A stretch of 64,000 bases of DNA from Lachnospiraceae bacterium (GTDB lineage: Bacteria > Bacillota > Clostridia > Lachnospirales > Lachnospiraceae), in contig JAGAQG010000053.1 of the NCBI GenBank assembly GCA_017622875.1, forward strand, positions 27,599 to 91,598, read 5' to 3'. The position numbers were made by a program, and so were the translations under genes. This document shows, one piece after another, positions 15,452-23,817 of this stretch. Position 1 is the stretch's first letter; every line of letters starts with the position of its first letter. The notes below the pieces were generated by a model that was not told the origin of the DNA, searched no databases, and saw only the letters and a program-made list of their open reading frames with translations.

Positions 15452-17312
15452 AAAAGAAGTACAGGGACAGGTTGATTTTGTGTATGTGATAGGGGATGCG
15501 TATGTAGACCATCCTTCCTTTGGTCATGCCATTATCAGCCGTGTTTTAGAGAGTCATGGATATTCTGTGGGAATCATTTCCCAACCGGATTTTCGAAACA
15601 GTGAGAGTATTACGGAGTTTGGAGAACCAAGACTAGCGTTTTTAATTTCCGGTGGAAATATGGACTCTATGGTAAATCACTATTCTGTATCAAAAAAACA
15701 TCGAAAAACCGATGCTTATACACCGGGCGGAGAGATGGGAAAACGCCCTGACAGAGCAGTCATTGTTTATGGAAATCTGATTCGCCAACAATATAAAAAG
15801 ACGCCGATTATTATCGGTGGGATTGAAGCATCTTTAAGACGCTTGGCACATTATGACTACTGGTCTGATAAGATGAAACGGTCTATCTTGCTTGATTCAG
15901 GAGCTAATTTAATTTCCTATGGAATGGGAGAACGTTCAATCGTAGAGATTGCGGATGCTTTGAACTCAGGGATTGCCATTGATGATATTACGTTTGTTGA
16001 TGGTACGGTATATAAAGCGAAATCATTAGAATCGGTCTATGATTATGAGATGCTGCCGGATTATGATTCGCTTCTGGCAGATAAGAAAAATTATGCGAAG
16101 AGCTTTTTAACACAATATGAAAATACGGATCCATTTGTTGGAAAACGACTGGTAGAGCCATATGGGACCCATTGCTATATTGTACAGAATCCGGCGGCAA
16201 AACCATTATCCCAGACAGAAATGGACGATATTTATAATCTTCCGTATATGAGAACCTGGCATCCAATGTATGACAAAATGGGGGGAATTCCGGCGTTATC
16301 AGAAGTAAAATTCTCCCTTGTCAGTAATCGAGGGTGCTTTGGAGGCTGTTCTTTCTGTGCGTTGACCTTTCATCAGGGAAGAATTGTACAGACGAGAAGT
16401 CATGAGTCTATCATTGAAGAAGCGAAGCTCATGACACAGGAAAAGGATTTTAAGGGTTACATCCATGATGTTGGCGGCCCAACAGCAAATTTTAGAGCAC
16501 CTGCCTGTGAAAAACAGATGGAAAAGGGTGTCTGCCCGAAAAAGCAGTGTCTTTTTCCAACGCCATGTAAAAATATGAAAGCAGACCACAAGGATTACAT
16601 AACATTGTTACGTAAACTTAGAACCCTGCCGAAGGTAAAAAAGGTATTTGTTCGCTCAGGGATTCGTTTTGATTACCTGCTTGCTGATAGGTCCAGAGAC
16701 TTTTTAAAAGAGTTATGTCAGTATCATGTCAGCGGTCAGCTAAAAGTAGCACCGGAACATGTTTCTGATAAGGTTCTAAAGAGGATGGGAAAACCATCTA
16801 ATGATGTTTATCAGAAATTCTCCGCGGAATATAAGCGAATGAATGAAAAACTGGGGTTAAAACAATATCTGGTACCTTATCTAATGTCCAGCCATCCGGG
16901 CTGTGATATGAAGGAAGCAGTGAAACTGGCAGAATTTGTCCGTGATCTGGGATATATGCCGGAGCAGGTACAGGATTTTTATCCGACACCATCGACGATC
17001 TCTACTTGTATGTATTACACAGGAATTGATCCACGAACAGGAGAATCTGTTTATGTGCCGAAGAATCCTCATGAAAAAGAAATGCAGCGTGCTCTGATTC
17101 AGTATCGTGATCCGAAAAATTATGATCTGATCAAAGAGGCACTGGAAACTGCCGGAAGAACGGATTTAATTGGTTTTGAACCAAAATGTCTGATTCGTCC
17201 AAGAAAGTTGAGTAAAGAAAAGAATGAAAAAAATAGCAATCGTAACGGGCGCGTCCTCAGGAATGGGGAAGGACTTCGTAAGGGAAATTCTAAAGGAAAG
17301 AAACGTCGATGA
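15429..17312 (+). CDS. YgiQ family radical SAM protein
   Basis: A 627-aa YgiQ-type protein. The N-terminal half resembles a cobalamin-binding fold (D-F-V-Y-V-I-G-D-A-Y-V-D-H-P-S-F-G near residue 15). The radical SAM CxxxCxxC motif is R-G-C-F-G-G-C-S-F-C near residue 300. A large conserved C-terminal domain follows. The reaction is unknown. ATG 15429 (M-S-F-L-P-V-S-R) fits the family N-terminus better than 15417. The last 30 residues are very basic and are encoded in the same DNA as the start of the SDR gene (89-nt overlap). Confidence 0.88.
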   Translation: MSFLPVSRKEVQGQVDFVYVIGDAYVDHPSFGHAIISRVLESHGYSVGIISQPDFRNSESITEFGEPRLAFLISGGNMDSMVNHYSVSKKHRKTDAYTPGGEMGKRPDRAVIVYGNLIRQQYKKTPIIIGGIEASLRRLAHYDYWSDKMKRSILLDSGANLISYGMGERSIVEIADALNSGIAIDDITFVDGTVYKAKSLESVYDYEMLPDYDSLLADKKNYAKSFLTQYENTDPFVGKRLVEPYGTHCYIVQNPAAKPLSQTEMDDIYNLPYMRTWHPMYDKMGGIPALSEVKFSLVSNRGCFGGCSFCALTFHQGRIVQTRSHESIIEEAKLMTQEKDFKGYIHDVGGPTANFRAPACEKQMEKGVCPKKQCLFPTPCKNMKADHKDYITLLRKLRTLPKVKKVFVRSGIRFDYLLADRSRDFLKELCQYHVSGQLKVAPEHVSDKVLKRMGKPSNDVYQKFSAEYKRMNEKLGLKQYLVPYLMSSHPGCDMKEAVKLAEFVRDLGYMPEQVQDFYPTPSTISTCMYYTGIDPRTGESVYVPKNPHEKEMQRALIQYRDPKNYDLIKEALETAGRTDLIGFEPKCLIRPRKLSKEKNEKNSNRNGRVLRNGEGLRKGNSKGKKRR

Positions 17313-17985
17313 AATCTGGATGATTGCAAGACGGGGAGATCGTCTGGATGCAATGGCGGCAAAAGAACCGGGAAGATTGCGTGCATTTACGTTGGACTTG
17401 ACGGAGATGTCTTCTTTTGATGAACTGAAGGCAGTTCTGGCAGAGGAAAAGCCACAGATTCTTTATCTTGTAAACTCTGCTGGGGCTGGTCGCATTGGAA
17501 GAGTCGATGAAATTGATGAAAAAGAGCATGCTTTTGTGGTGGATATTAATGTAAGAGCACTTACCTGCATGAGCCGCATTTGTCTGCCATATCTGAAAAA
17601 AGGCAGTCGAATCATCCAGCTATGCAGTGGTTCTTCCTTTTTACCACAGCCTGAGTTTGCTTCTTATGCAGCAAGTAAAGCATATGTTCGTTCTTTTTCA
17701 AGAGCACTTGGACAGGAATTGAAAAAATACGGAGTTACGGTCACATCCGTATGTCCGGGACCTGTAAAAACTGAGTTTTTTGAAGCCGCAGGTAAAGAAA
17801 TTGCGCCAGCAAAGAAGGGGTTCTTGGTGGAATCTAAAGATGTTGTGAAGCAGGCGATGAAGGATGCAAAATCCGGAAAAGCGCTTTCAATTTATGGTAC
17901 AAGTATGAAGCTTGTACATCTGGCAGGAAAAATTTTGCCAACGAGGGTTGTATTGTCAGTAATGGATGTGCTGATGACAGACTAA
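17224..17985 (+). CDS. Short-chain dehydrogenase/reductase
   Basis: A 253-aa classical SDR. The Rossmann T-G-A-S-S-G-M-G motif lies at residues 8-15, N-S-A-G-A-G (the NNAG equivalent) near residue 83, and the catalytic Y-A-A-S-K near residue 144, with Ser upstream in C-S-G-S-S. ATG 17224 is fixed by the nucleotide-binding motif, so the gene truly begins 89 nt inside YgiQ. Its ribosome-binding site is weak (purine-rich AAAGAAAAG). Substrate is unknown; this subfamily is often annotated DltE/YqjQ-like. Confidence 0.87.
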   Translation: MKKIAIVTGASSGMGKDFVREILKERNVDEIWMIARRGDRLDAMAAKEPGRLRAFTLDLTEMSSFDELKAVLAEEKPQILYLVNSAGAGRIGRVDEIDEKEHAFVVDINVRALTCMSRICLPYLKKGSRIIQLCSGSSFLPQPEFASYAASKAYVRSFSRALGQELKKYGVTVTSVCPGPVKTEFFEAAGKEIAPAKKGFLVESKDVVKQAMKDAKSGKALSIYGTSMKLVHLAGKILPTRVVLSVMDVLMTD

Positions 17986-18000
17986 GAGGAGTAAAAACAA

Positions 18001-18597
18001 ATGAAAAGAGTTAGTAAAGGGAAATTTGGTTACACAGTATCTCATAGAAAGTGGCAAATTATGAAAATGCTTTTGTATATAGCATTGGCTTTAGGAATAT
18101 TTTTAGCAGGCTATCTTACGACTAAGACCACAAAAAATATATTATCTATTGTTGCTTTGGTGGGTTCTCTGCCTATTTCTAAAGAGATGGTAGGCGTGAT
18201 CATGAGTTACCGCAGAAAGCCGATGGAAAAGAAATTATATGAAGAGATTTCTGCAAAAGCAGGGAATTTAGAGCAGATTTATGAGCTTTTATTTACTACA
18301 AATGAAAAATCCTATGGAGTAGAAGCTGCTATTATCGAAGGAAAAGATGTCATCTGCTATGCTGTTGATCCGAAATGTGAAGTAAATGTATTGCAGAAAC
18401 ATTTGTTAAAAATGTTAGATGCTAATGGCTATAAAGAAAATGTGAAAGTGTTTACGGACTATAAAAAATTCATGGACAGAGTCGGTGATCTTGCAAGAAG
18501 AGAAAAGGAAGAGATTCCATACACTCAGAATCCTACCTATCCTGATTTGAACAGAGATCAGCTGATTAAGCATTTACTGCTTGCACTGTCTATCTAG
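18001..18597 (+). CDS. Conserved membrane protein, function unknown
   Basis: A 198-aa protein with a short basic N-terminus, two closely spaced membrane helices (about residues 20-37 and 45-62) and a soluble C-terminal domain of about 130 residues rich in K, E and Y. There is no recognised catalytic motif. It starts at ATG 18001, 15 bp after the SDR gene behind AAGAGGAG, and ends inside the upstream region of the RluA gene, so the cluster is probably one operon. Confidence 0.7.
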   Translation: MKRVSKGKFGYTVSHRKWQIMKMLLYIALALGIFLAGYLTTKTTKNILSIVALVGSLPISKEMVGVIMSYRRKPMEKKLYEEISAKAGNLEQIYELLFTTNEKSYGVEAAIIEGKDVICYAVDPKCEVNVLQKHLLKMLDANGYKENVKVFTDYKKFMDRVGDLARREKEEIPYTQNPTYPDLNRDQLIKHLLLALSI

Positions 18598-18604
18598 AGG
18601 GAAT

Positions 18605-19567
18605 ATGAGACAACTTACAGTTCATAAAAATGATGAAAACCAGCGTCTGGATAAATACCTAAAAAAATATTTGAAAGAGGCGCCGGGAAGCTTCATCTAT
18701 AAAATGCTTCGAAAAAAGAATATTGTTTTAAATGGGAAAAAGGCTGACGGCACAGAAAAATTATGTGCCGGGGATGAAATTAAGCTTTTTTTTGCAGAAG
18801 AAACCTTACAGAAATTTACGGGTGAGACTGCAAACAGTGATGTGCATAGGTTCCCGACAATGAAAAACCTGGATATTTTGTTCGAGGATGAAGATATCCT
18901 GATTTTGAACAAACCTGCTGGAGAACTGTCACAAAAAGCAGAGGCAAAAGATGTCTCTATGAATGAATATGCCCTTGGATATTTACAGAAAACAGGGGCG
19001 ATCACAGAGGAATCTTTAAAGGTGTTCAAACCTTCTGTCTGCAATCGTCTGGACCGCAATACATCAGGGATCCTGGTCGTTGCAAAGACCTATCAGGCTG
19101 CAAGAGAGTTTGGAGAGGCACTTCAGAAACGTACTGTCCGTAAATTTTACCGTTGTATCGTAAAGGGTGAAGTAAAAAAATCAGAGACCATTGACGGATA
19201 TTTATGGAAAGATGAAAAGACAAATAAGGTGCAGATTTTTAAAGAAAAGCGTGAGGATGCATCTGAAATCCACACCGCTTATCGTCCAATGAAATGCGAA
19301 AATGGTCTGACTTTATTAGAAGTTCATCTGATTACTGGCCGAACCCACCAGATTCGCGCTCATCTAAGCTCTATCGGTCATCCAATCCTAGGTGATCCGA
19401 AATATGGGGATAAGAGGCTTTCGGAAAAATATAAGGTAAAATATCAGTTATTACATGCCTGCAGGCTGGAACTGGATGGTTTTACTGGTGATTTTACGAA
19501 ATATAATGGAAACATAATTTCAGCAAAAGTACCGAAAACTTTTGAGAAGATTATGAAAGAGGATTAA
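18605..19567 (+). CDS. RluA family pseudouridine synthase
   Basis: A 320-aa RluA-type synthase with an N-terminal S4 domain (residues 10-70) and catalytic motif C-N-R-L-D-R-N-T-S-G-I-L near residue 148, where Asp is the nucleophile. G-R-T-H-Q-I-R-A-H-L near residue 246 is the second family signature. It isomerises uridine in rRNA (23S 955/2504/2580-type or 746). ATG 18605 (M-R-Q-L-T-V) follows a GAGG site. Frame 18581 overlaps the previous gene and is not needed. Confidence 0.9.
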   Translation: MRQLTVHKNDENQRLDKYLKKYLKEAPGSFIYKMLRKKNIVLNGKKADGTEKLCAGDEIKLFFAEETLQKFTGETANSDVHRFPTMKNLDILFEDEDILILNKPAGELSQKAEAKDVSMNEYALGYLQKTGAITEESLKVFKPSVCNRLDRNTSGILVVAKTYQAAREFGEALQKRTVRKFYRCIVKGEVKKSETIDGYLWKDEKTNKVQIFKEKREDASEIHTAYRPMKCENGLTLLEVHLITGRTHQIRAHLSSIGHPILGDPKYGDKRLSEKYKVKYQLLHACRLELDGFTGDFTKYNGNIISAKVPKTFEKIMKED

Positions 19568-19570
19568 TAT

Positions 19571-20122
19571 ATGGCAACCTGGAATTCCAGAGGACTTCGT
19601 GGTTCAGGATTAGAGGATCTGATCAACCGAACAAACGAATCCTACAGAGAGAAAGGTCTGGCGCTGATTCAGAAGGTGCCGACACCGATCACACCGATTA
19701 AAATTGATAAAGAGAACAGACATATTACATTGGCATACTTTGACCAAAAAAGTACTGTCGATTATATCGGTGCAGTGCAGGGAATTCCGGTATGTTTTGA
19801 TGCAAAGGAATGTCATACCGACACATTCCCCCTTACAAATATTCATGAGCATCAGGTGCAGTTTATGGAAGATTTTGAGAAACAGGAAGGCTTGTCCTTC
19901 CTGATTATTCATTATACTGCTCGTGATGTTTTGTATTACTTAAACTTTGCCCAAATGAAGAAATTCTGGGACAGAGCAAAGGAGGGCGGAAGAAAGAGTT
20001 TCCGCTTCGAGGAGCTGGATATGGATTATATCCTTCATCCGGCCCATGGATTTTTCGTTCCCTATTTAGATGGAATCAATGTAGAACTGGAAAAGAGAGA
20101 AAGCCCCGATGCAGAATTATAA
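19571..20122 (+). CDS. recU: Holliday junction resolvase RecU
   Basis: A 183-aa RecU. Family hallmarks are M-A-T-W-N-S-R-G-L-R-G-S at the N-terminus, the nuclease core D-Y-I-G-A-V-Q-G-I-P-V-C-F-D-A-K-E near residues 57-73, and F-P-L-T-N-I-H-E-H-Q near residue 80. RecU cuts four-way junctions during recombination and repair in Firmicutes. It is normally next to a class A PBP gene, which is absent here. It starts 3 bp after the RluA stop and ends before the his promoter. Confidence 0.95.
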   Translation: MATWNSRGLRGSGLEDLINRTNESYREKGLALIQKVPTPITPIKIDKENRHITLAYFDQKSTVDYIGAVQGIPVCFDAKECHTDTFPLTNIHEHQVQFMEDFEKQEGLSFLIIHYTARDVLYYLNFAQMKKFWDRAKEGGRKSFRFEELDMDYILHPAHGFFVPYLDGINVELEKRESPDAEL

Positions 20123-20137
20123 TTTTAAATTCAGCGG

Positions 20138-20166
20138 TTGACATATCGACAATTGCTTTCTATAAT
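20138..20166 (+). promoter_or_regulatory. Consensus sigma-A promoter of the his operon
   Basis: TTGACA (20138-20143), a 17-bp spacer and TATAAT (20161-20166) match the consensus exactly. The expected start is near 20173, leaving a leader of about 47 nt before hisZG. No T-box or other regulatory leader is visible in so short a space. Confidence 0.9.
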
Positions 20167-20219
20167 AGAAATACTTTATTGATTTACTAGACTAAAGCGG
20201 AATGACGGGAGAAATCATT

Positions 20220-21866
20220 ATGAAAGAACAATTGTTACATACACCGGAGGGTGTTAGAGATATTTATGGATGCGAGTTTGTGAAAAAGTTCGAGTTACAG
20301 CATATTTTATTCGAGGTGATGAATTCCTATGGCTATCAGGGAATCGAAACACCGACCTTCGAATTCTTCGACGTATTCAGTAAAGAAGTCGGAACTGTTC
20401 CATCCAATGAATTATATAAATTTTTCGATAAAGAAGGAAATACACTTGTACTCAGACCAGATATGACACCATCTATCGCCAGAGCGGTCTCCAAATATTT
20501 CCATGGAGACGATCCGATTCGTCTCTGCTATATGGGAAGTACCTTTATCAATCATGATAAATATCAGGGACGTTTAAAAGAATCGACACAGCTGGGAGCT
20601 GAGCTGATGGGAGATTCTTCTGTAAAAGCAGACGTGGAAATGATCTCCATGCTGGTAGCATCCTTACAGAAAGCTGGATTAAAGGAATTTCAGATCAGCA
20701 TTGGTCAGGTACAGTTCTTTAGAAGTCTTCTTTTAGAGGCTGATCTGGAACCGGAAGTGGAAGATGCTTTAAGATTCCAGATTTCCAAAAAAAATATTTT
20801 TGCTGTAGAAGAAATCCTTGAAGAATCAGATATGCCGGATAATTTGAAGAAGGCGTTTGCCTCTTTGACAACTTTGGCTGGTTCTGTGGAAGTTCTTGAG
20901 AAAGCAAAGAAACTGACTGATAACGAAAAAGCATTAAAGGCAATTTCGATTTTAGAAGATATTTATGAAGGCTTAAAAGGCTGCGGATGCGAAAAATATG
21001 TATCTTTTGACCTTGGTATGTTGAGTAAATATAATTATTATACAGGTATCATTTTCCGTGCGTATACCTTTGGCAGCGGTGAAGCAATCGTAAAAGGCGG
21101 ACGCTACGACAAACTTCTCAGTCATTTTGGAAGAAAGCTTCCGGCAGTCGGTTTTGCGATTGTCATCGACCAACTGATGCTTGCTTTAGAACGAAAAGAA
21201 GAGGCTGCTAAGAAACAGCAAGTGAGTGGTGACAGGTATCTGACTTTTGCTCTTGGTAAAGGACGTCTTGCGAAAAAGACCCTGGAATTATTCGAAAAGA
21301 TTGGTATCCATATGGAAGAAATGAAAGATCCTGATACAAGAAAGCTGATTTTTGTAAATGAAGATTTAAAACTTCGTTTCTTTCTCGCAAAAGGACCCGA
21401 TGTACCGACCTATGTAGAATATGGCGCAGCAGATATCGGTGTAGTTGGAAGTGATACGATCATTGAAGAAAGCCGTAAAATGTATGAAGTTCTTGATCTT
21501 GGCTTCGGCAAATGCAGAATGTGTGTCTGCGGACCTGCAAGTGCAAAGGAAAAACTGGAAAGTCAGGAACTGATTCGTGTAGCGACAAAATATCCAAACA
21601 TCGCAAAAGATTATTTTTATAATAAAAAGCACCAGACCGTTGAGATTATCAAGTTAAATGGTTCCATTGAACTGGCACCAATCGTAGGACTTGCAGAAGT
21701 GATCGTAGATATCGTTGAAACTGGTTCGACCCTTCGCGAAAATGGCCTGGAAGTATTAGAAGAAGTTCGTCCATTATCTGCAAGAATGGTAGTAAACCGT
21801 GTGAGCATGGAAATGGAACGAGAAAGAATCGCAAAATTAATTAATGACATCAAAGCGGTTTTATAA
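20220..21866 (+). CDS. hisZG: HisZ-HisG fusion: ATP phosphoribosyltransferase regulatory and catalytic subunits
   Basis: A 548-aa fusion. Residues 1 to about 325 are HisZ, a class II histidyl-tRNA synthetase-like regulatory subunit (T-P-E-G-V-R-D-I-Y-G at the start, then L-R-P-D-M-T-P-S-I-A-R near residue 75). From about residue 340 a short-form HisG follows (F-A-L-G-K-G-R-L-A-K-K) with the PRPP loop E-T-G-S-T-L-R-E-N near residue 500. HisG catalyses the committed step of histidine synthesis, and short forms need HisZ, normally as a separate chain. ATG 20220 has GGGAGA upstream and is preferred over 20202. Confidence 0.92.
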   Translation: MKEQLLHTPEGVRDIYGCEFVKKFELQHILFEVMNSYGYQGIETPTFEFFDVFSKEVGTVPSNELYKFFDKEGNTLVLRPDMTPSIARAVSKYFHGDDPIRLCYMGSTFINHDKYQGRLKESTQLGAELMGDSSVKADVEMISMLVASLQKAGLKEFQISIGQVQFFRSLLLEADLEPEVEDALRFQISKKNIFAVEEILEESDMPDNLKKAFASLTTLAGSVEVLEKAKKLTDNEKALKAISILEDIYEGLKGCGCEKYVSFDLGMLSKYNYYTGIIFRAYTFGSGEAIVKGGRYDKLLSHFGRKLPAVGFAIVIDQLMLALERKEEAAKKQQVSGDRYLTFALGKGRLAKKTLELFEKIGIHMEEMKDPDTRKLIFVNEDLKLRFFLAKGPDVPTYVEYGAADIGVVGSDTIIEESRKMYEVLDLGFGKCRMCVCGPASAKEKLESQELIRVATKYPNIAKDYFYNKKHQTVEIIKLNGSIELAPIVGLAEVIVDIVETGSTLRENGLEVLEEVRPLSARMVVNRVSMEMERERIAKLINDIKAVL

Positions 21867-21882
21867 GGAAAGAGGAAATATT

Positions 21883-23175
21883 ATGAAAATTGTAACATTA
21901 GATGAAAGTTCAAAAAAAAATCTGTTAAATGATCTGTTAAAGCGCAGCCCAAATCACTATGGGGATTTTATCGACAGAGTAAATGACATTATTGATAACG
22001 TTCGCGCGAATGGGGATGCGGCAATCTTTGATTATACAAAACGTTTTGATGGTGCAGAAATCAATGCTTCTAACATCCGTGTGACCAAGGAAGAAATCGA
22101 AGAAGCATATACCTTAGTTGATCCTGAACTGATCGACGTAATCAGAAAAGCTTTGGTAAATATCAGAGAATATCATGAAAAACAGCGTCAGTACAGCTGG
22201 TTTGATTCCAAACCAAACGGTACAATGCTTGGACAGAAAGTGACTCCGCTTGCCACTACAGGTGTTTATGTACCGGGCGGAAAAGCGGTTTATCCTTCCA
22301 GTGTCCTTATGAATGTAGTTCCTGCAAAGGTAGCAGGGGTTGAGAAAATCATTATGACTACACCTCCTGGAAAGGATGGAAAGGTCAATCCAAACACATT
22401 GGTAGCAGCAAACGAGGCTGGTGCAGATGAAATCTACAAAGTAGGCGGTGCTCAGGCTATCGCGGCACTGGCTTTTGGTACAGAAAGCATTCCAAAGGTA
22501 GATAAGATCGTAGGTCCTGGAAATATTTATGTAGCGCTTGCGAAAAAAGCAGTTTACGGGTATGTAAGCATTGATTCTATCGCTGGACCGAGCGAAATCC
22601 TTGTTCTGGCAGACGAAACTGCAAATCCAAGATTTGTAGCGGCAGATTTACTGTCTCAGGCAGAACACGACGAAATGGCATCTGCAATTTTAGTAACTAC
22701 AAGCAGAGAACTTGCGGAAGCAGTGTCTGCGGAAGTTGATAAATTTATCGCAGAACTTTCCAGAAAAGAAATTATGACAAAATCTGTAGAAAATTATGGA
22801 TATATTTTAGTGGCGGAAAGTTTACAGGACGCCATTGATGCGGCAAATGATATTGCATCAGAACATCTTGAAATCGTGACAAAAAATCCATTTGAAGTGA
22901 TGATGAAGATTAAAAATGCAGGAGCAATCTTTATCGGAGAATACAGCTCTGAGCCTTTGGGAGATTATTTTGCAGGACCAAACCATATTTTACCGACCAA
23001 TGGTACAGCAAAGTTCTTTGGTCCGTTGTCTGTAGATGACTTTGTAAAGAAATCAAGCATTATTTACTATAGTAAAGAGGCTCTGCAGCCAATTCATAAA
23101 GACATTATCAAATTTGCAGAAAGCGAACAGCTGACTGCTCACGCAAATTCAATTAAAGTACGTTTTGAAGAATAA
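21883..23175 (+). CDS. hisD: Histidinol dehydrogenase
   Basis: A 430-aa HisD, catalysing the two NAD-dependent oxidations of L-histidinol to histidine. Typical segments are V-P-G-G-K-A near residue 128, G-G-A-Q-A-I-A-A-L-A near residue 188, G-P-G-N near residue 212, and I-A-G-P-S-E-I-L near residue 232. The zinc-ligand region A-E-H-D-E and the E-H-L-E element are also present. ATG 21883 with AAGAGGAAA upstream gives the normal N-terminus; the frame upstream to 21844 overlaps hisZG. Confidence 0.95.
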   Translation: MKIVTLDESSKKNLLNDLLKRSPNHYGDFIDRVNDIIDNVRANGDAAIFDYTKRFDGAEINASNIRVTKEEIEEAYTLVDPELIDVIRKALVNIREYHEKQRQYSWFDSKPNGTMLGQKVTPLATTGVYVPGGKAVYPSSVLMNVVPAKVAGVEKIIMTTPPGKDGKVNPNTLVAANEAGADEIYKVGGAQAIAALAFGTESIPKVDKIVGPGNIYVALAKKAVYGYVSIDSIAGPSEILVLADETANPRFVAADLLSQAEHDEMASAILVTTSRELAEAVSAEVDKFIAELSRKEIMTKSVENYGYILVAESLQDAIDAANDIASEHLEIVTKNPFEVMMKIKNAGAIFIGEYSSEPLGDYFAGPNHILPTNGTAKFFGPLSVDDFVKKSSIIYYSKEALQPIHKDIIKFAESEQLTAHANSIKVRFEE

Positions 23176-23215
23176 AAGCAGTTTGAAGCCAAAACATTTC
23201 GAGGGGGAAGAAGCA

Positions 23216-23803
23216 ATGAACCGTACCGCAGCTGTAGAAAGAAATACAAAAGAAACAAAAATTAAAATGACCTTAAATATTGATGGGACAGGAACCTGCA
23301 AAAGTGAAACTGGTGTGGGATTTTTTGACCATATGCTGGATGGCTTTGCCAGACACGGCCTGTTCGATCTGGATGTAAAAGTTGATGGGGATTTATTTGT
23401 AGACTGCCATCATACGATTGAAGATACGGGGATTGTGCTTGGGACTGCCATTAAAGAAGCTGTAGGAGATAAAAAAGGAATCAAACGCTATGGAAGCTGT
23501 ATTTTGCCGATGGATGAAGCATTGGTACTTTGTGCCATTGACTTATCAGGCAGACCATATTATGTTTCTGACGCAGAGTTTTCCGCAGACAAGTGCGGAG
23601 ACATGGATCTGGAAATGGTCAAAGAATTTTTTTATGCAGTATCTTACAGCGCAGGTATGAACTTACATTTTAAGATTTTATCAGGCAGCAACAATCACCA
23701 TATTGTGGAAGCAATGTTTAAAGCATTTGCAAAATCTTTAGATTCTGCTACAATGGTAGACGAGCGCATTGTGGGCGTACTTTCCACAAAAGAAACATTG
23801 TAA
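23216..23803 (+). CDS. hisB: Imidazoleglycerol-phosphate dehydratase
   Basis: A 195-aa monofunctional HisB. The paired metal-binding motifs F-F-D-H-M-L near residue 39 and D-C-H-H-T-I-E-D near residue 62 are present, and a second set D-E-A-L and S-N-N-H-H-I-V-E-A near residues 98 and 160. It converts imidazole-glycerol phosphate to imidazole-acetol phosphate. ATG 23216 follows GAGGGGG at good spacing; the frame opening at 23165 overlaps hisD. The order hisD-hisB-hisIE is contiguous. Confidence 0.95.
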   Translation: MNRTAAVERNTKETKIKMTLNIDGTGTCKSETGVGFFDHMLDGFARHGLFDLDVKVDGDLFVDCHHTIEDTGIVLGTAIKEAVGDKKGIKRYGSCILPMDEALVLCAIDLSGRPYYVSDAEFSADKCGDMDLEMVKEFFYAVSYSAGMNLHFKILSGSNNHHIVEAMFKAFAKSLDSATMVDERIVGVLSTKETL

Positions 23804-23817
23804 TTGGAGATATTGAT

